In this document: in pieces, positions 13,567 through 14,217 of the stretch
Layout: every line of letters begins with the position of its first letter
Numbering within the stretch: the stretch's first letter is position 1
Assembly: GCA_021648225.1 (NCBI GenBank)
Contig: JAKITE010000068.1
Coordinates: 1-14,217, forward strand
DNA from: Paracoccaceae bacterium
GTDB lineage: Bacteria; Pseudomonadota; Alphaproteobacteria; Rhodobacterales; Rhodobacteraceae
Direction: 5' to 3'
Length of the DNA: 14,217 nt
Notes under the pieces: model-generated
The model's database searches: none
Told to the model about the DNA's origin: nothing
Seen by the model: the letters and a program-made list of their open reading frames with translations, nothing else
Position numbers and translations under genes: made by a program

Positions 13567-14217
13567 TCAAACATATAACCTGCCGGTTTTTGTAGATAGA
13601 AAGGTATTGAGATCCACATCTTCCTGTTTCAAAAACCCTGAACCTGGCAGTTTTTGGCTGCGAACCAGTTCAATAATCGCCACCACAGATCCAGCGGTTG
13701 TCCATGCAATTGCGGTTTGTTTGCTGCCAGCGACAATAATCGGGCGATAGCTGCGCACAAATTCTTTGCGCTGTAATCGCCCGTCAATTTCACCCTCCGA
13801 CGCCACATGGATATAGACCACGTCATCCTCCACTGGCGGTTTGGCATTTACCAGAATCCGGCCGGCCTCAACACGGTTTTCGCGCATCAACAGCTCATGA
13901 AAAAAGAAATTCATCAGCTTGGCATGGCCGGGGTAACGCATTGTTTTATAATCAATATTTGCGACTTTGCCATGGTAAGTCTCGCACATTGTGCCCAGAC
14001 CACCCGAGGTGGTGAAGGCCTCCAGCTTCATACCGTCAATGTAAATATCCTCCAGCCATTCCATTGAGGAAAGCCATTTTCTTTCGCCTTCCTCCAGCAC
14101 TTCGCAATCGTTCAGATATTCATTGACCACGCCTTCGGGCGACCAGTTGAACGCATAGCCCATCAGCCCCGTCGGGTGTTGTGGCAAGGCCCCGACCCGC
14201 ATCCGCACCGAACGGCA
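13567..14217 (-). CDS. Saccharopine dehydrogenase-family protein, C-terminal part (5' end outside window)
   Basis: The minus-strand frame is open to the window edge, so the NAD(P)-binding N-terminus is missing. The visible 216 residues match the C-terminal catalytic/dimerisation region of the saccharopine dehydrogenase family. Recognisable blocks are RVGALPQHPTGLMGYAFNWSPEG, VVNEYLNDCEV, AFTTSGGLGTMCETYHGKV, IDYKTMRYPGHAKLMNFF, DDVVYIHVASEGEIDGR, SKQTAIAWTTAGSVVAIIELV and LPGSGFLKQEDV. Family members act in lysine metabolism, as saccharopine dehydrogenase or lysine 6-dehydrogenase; which one applies cannot be told without the N-terminal half and neighbours. A GTG at 14208 is an in-frame start codon but lies within the conserved domain and is not the true start. 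Confidence 0.88.
   Translation of the reverse strand, partial: CRSVRMRVGALPQHPTGLMGYAFNWSPEGVVNEYLNDCEVLEEGERKWLSSMEWLEDIYIDGMKLEAFTTSGGLGTMCETYHGKVANIDYKTMRYPGHAKLMNFFFHELLMRENRVEAGRILVNAKPPVEDDVVYIHVASEGEIDGRLQRKEFVRSYRPIIVAGSKQTAIAWTTAGSVVAIIELVRSQKLPGSGFLKQEDVDLNTFLSTKTGRLYV

Noticed and set aside
1..14217. CRISPR arrays, insertion sequences, phage genes, toxin-antitoxin or defence modules
   Set aside because: No regularly spaced repeats, transposase or recombinase motifs, or small paired genes of those kinds were seen on either strand.

Overview
The window is ordinary chromosomal DNA of an alphaproteobacterium, most likely a marine member of the Rhodobacterales. Three things point there: the single-chain ATP sulfurylase/APS kinase, the block ubiK / lgt - MidA-type methyltransferase - pgeF / Lrp regulator - trxB, and an RTX-type secreted protein. 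GC content looks moderate (about half), with fairly A/T-rich intergenic stretches. Both ends cut through genes.

Layout. 1-354: 3' end of an RTX calcium-binding secreted protein. 356-448: inverted-repeat spacer. 450-2099 (-): Na+/phosphate cotransporter with a C-terminal PhoU-like domain and a Pho-box-like repeat in front of it. 2249-3340 (+): SleB-type cell wall hydrolase lipoprotein, then thymidine kinase. 3352-6542 (-): a compact run transcribed as ybjN-like - proC - phasin - csaA - 2-hydroxyacid dehydrogenase. 6666-6911 (-): ubiK, divergent from 7029-9731 (+), an overlapping operon of lgt, a MidA/NDUFAF7-type methyltransferase and pgeF. 9720-10217 (-): an Lrp/AsnC regulator, convergent with pgeF (12 bp overlap) and divergent from trxB (10407-11348, +). 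11487-13193 (+): fused sulfate adenylyltransferase/APS kinase. 13298-13371 (-): tRNA-Gly(UCC). 13567-14217 (-): C-terminal part of a saccharopine-dehydrogenase-family protein.

How the genes relate. lgt attaches the lipid to lipoproteins, and the SleB-type hydrolase here is a predicted Lgt client. pgeF edits peptidoglycan precursors. UbiK (ubiquinone assembly) and the MidA/NDUFAF7 relative (complex I maturation in mitochondria) both point to the respiratory chain. trxB and the fused sulfurylase/APS kinase belong to thiol redox and sulfate activation: PAPS reduction commonly draws electrons from thioredoxin. The rest is housekeeping metabolism (proline, hydroxyacids, thymidine salvage, phosphate uptake).

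I found no mobile element, CRISPR array, phage gene, toxin-antitoxin pair or defence system, and no convincing undescribed multi-gene system. The points worth a second look are regulatory: a Pho-box-like repeat, interleaved divergent ubiK/lgt promoters sharing a dyad, three dyads between the Lrp gene and trxB, and structured inverted repeats at two gene borders. Several gene starts were placed downstream of the longest open frame because of Shine-Dalgarno sites and family length; each is explained in its entry.
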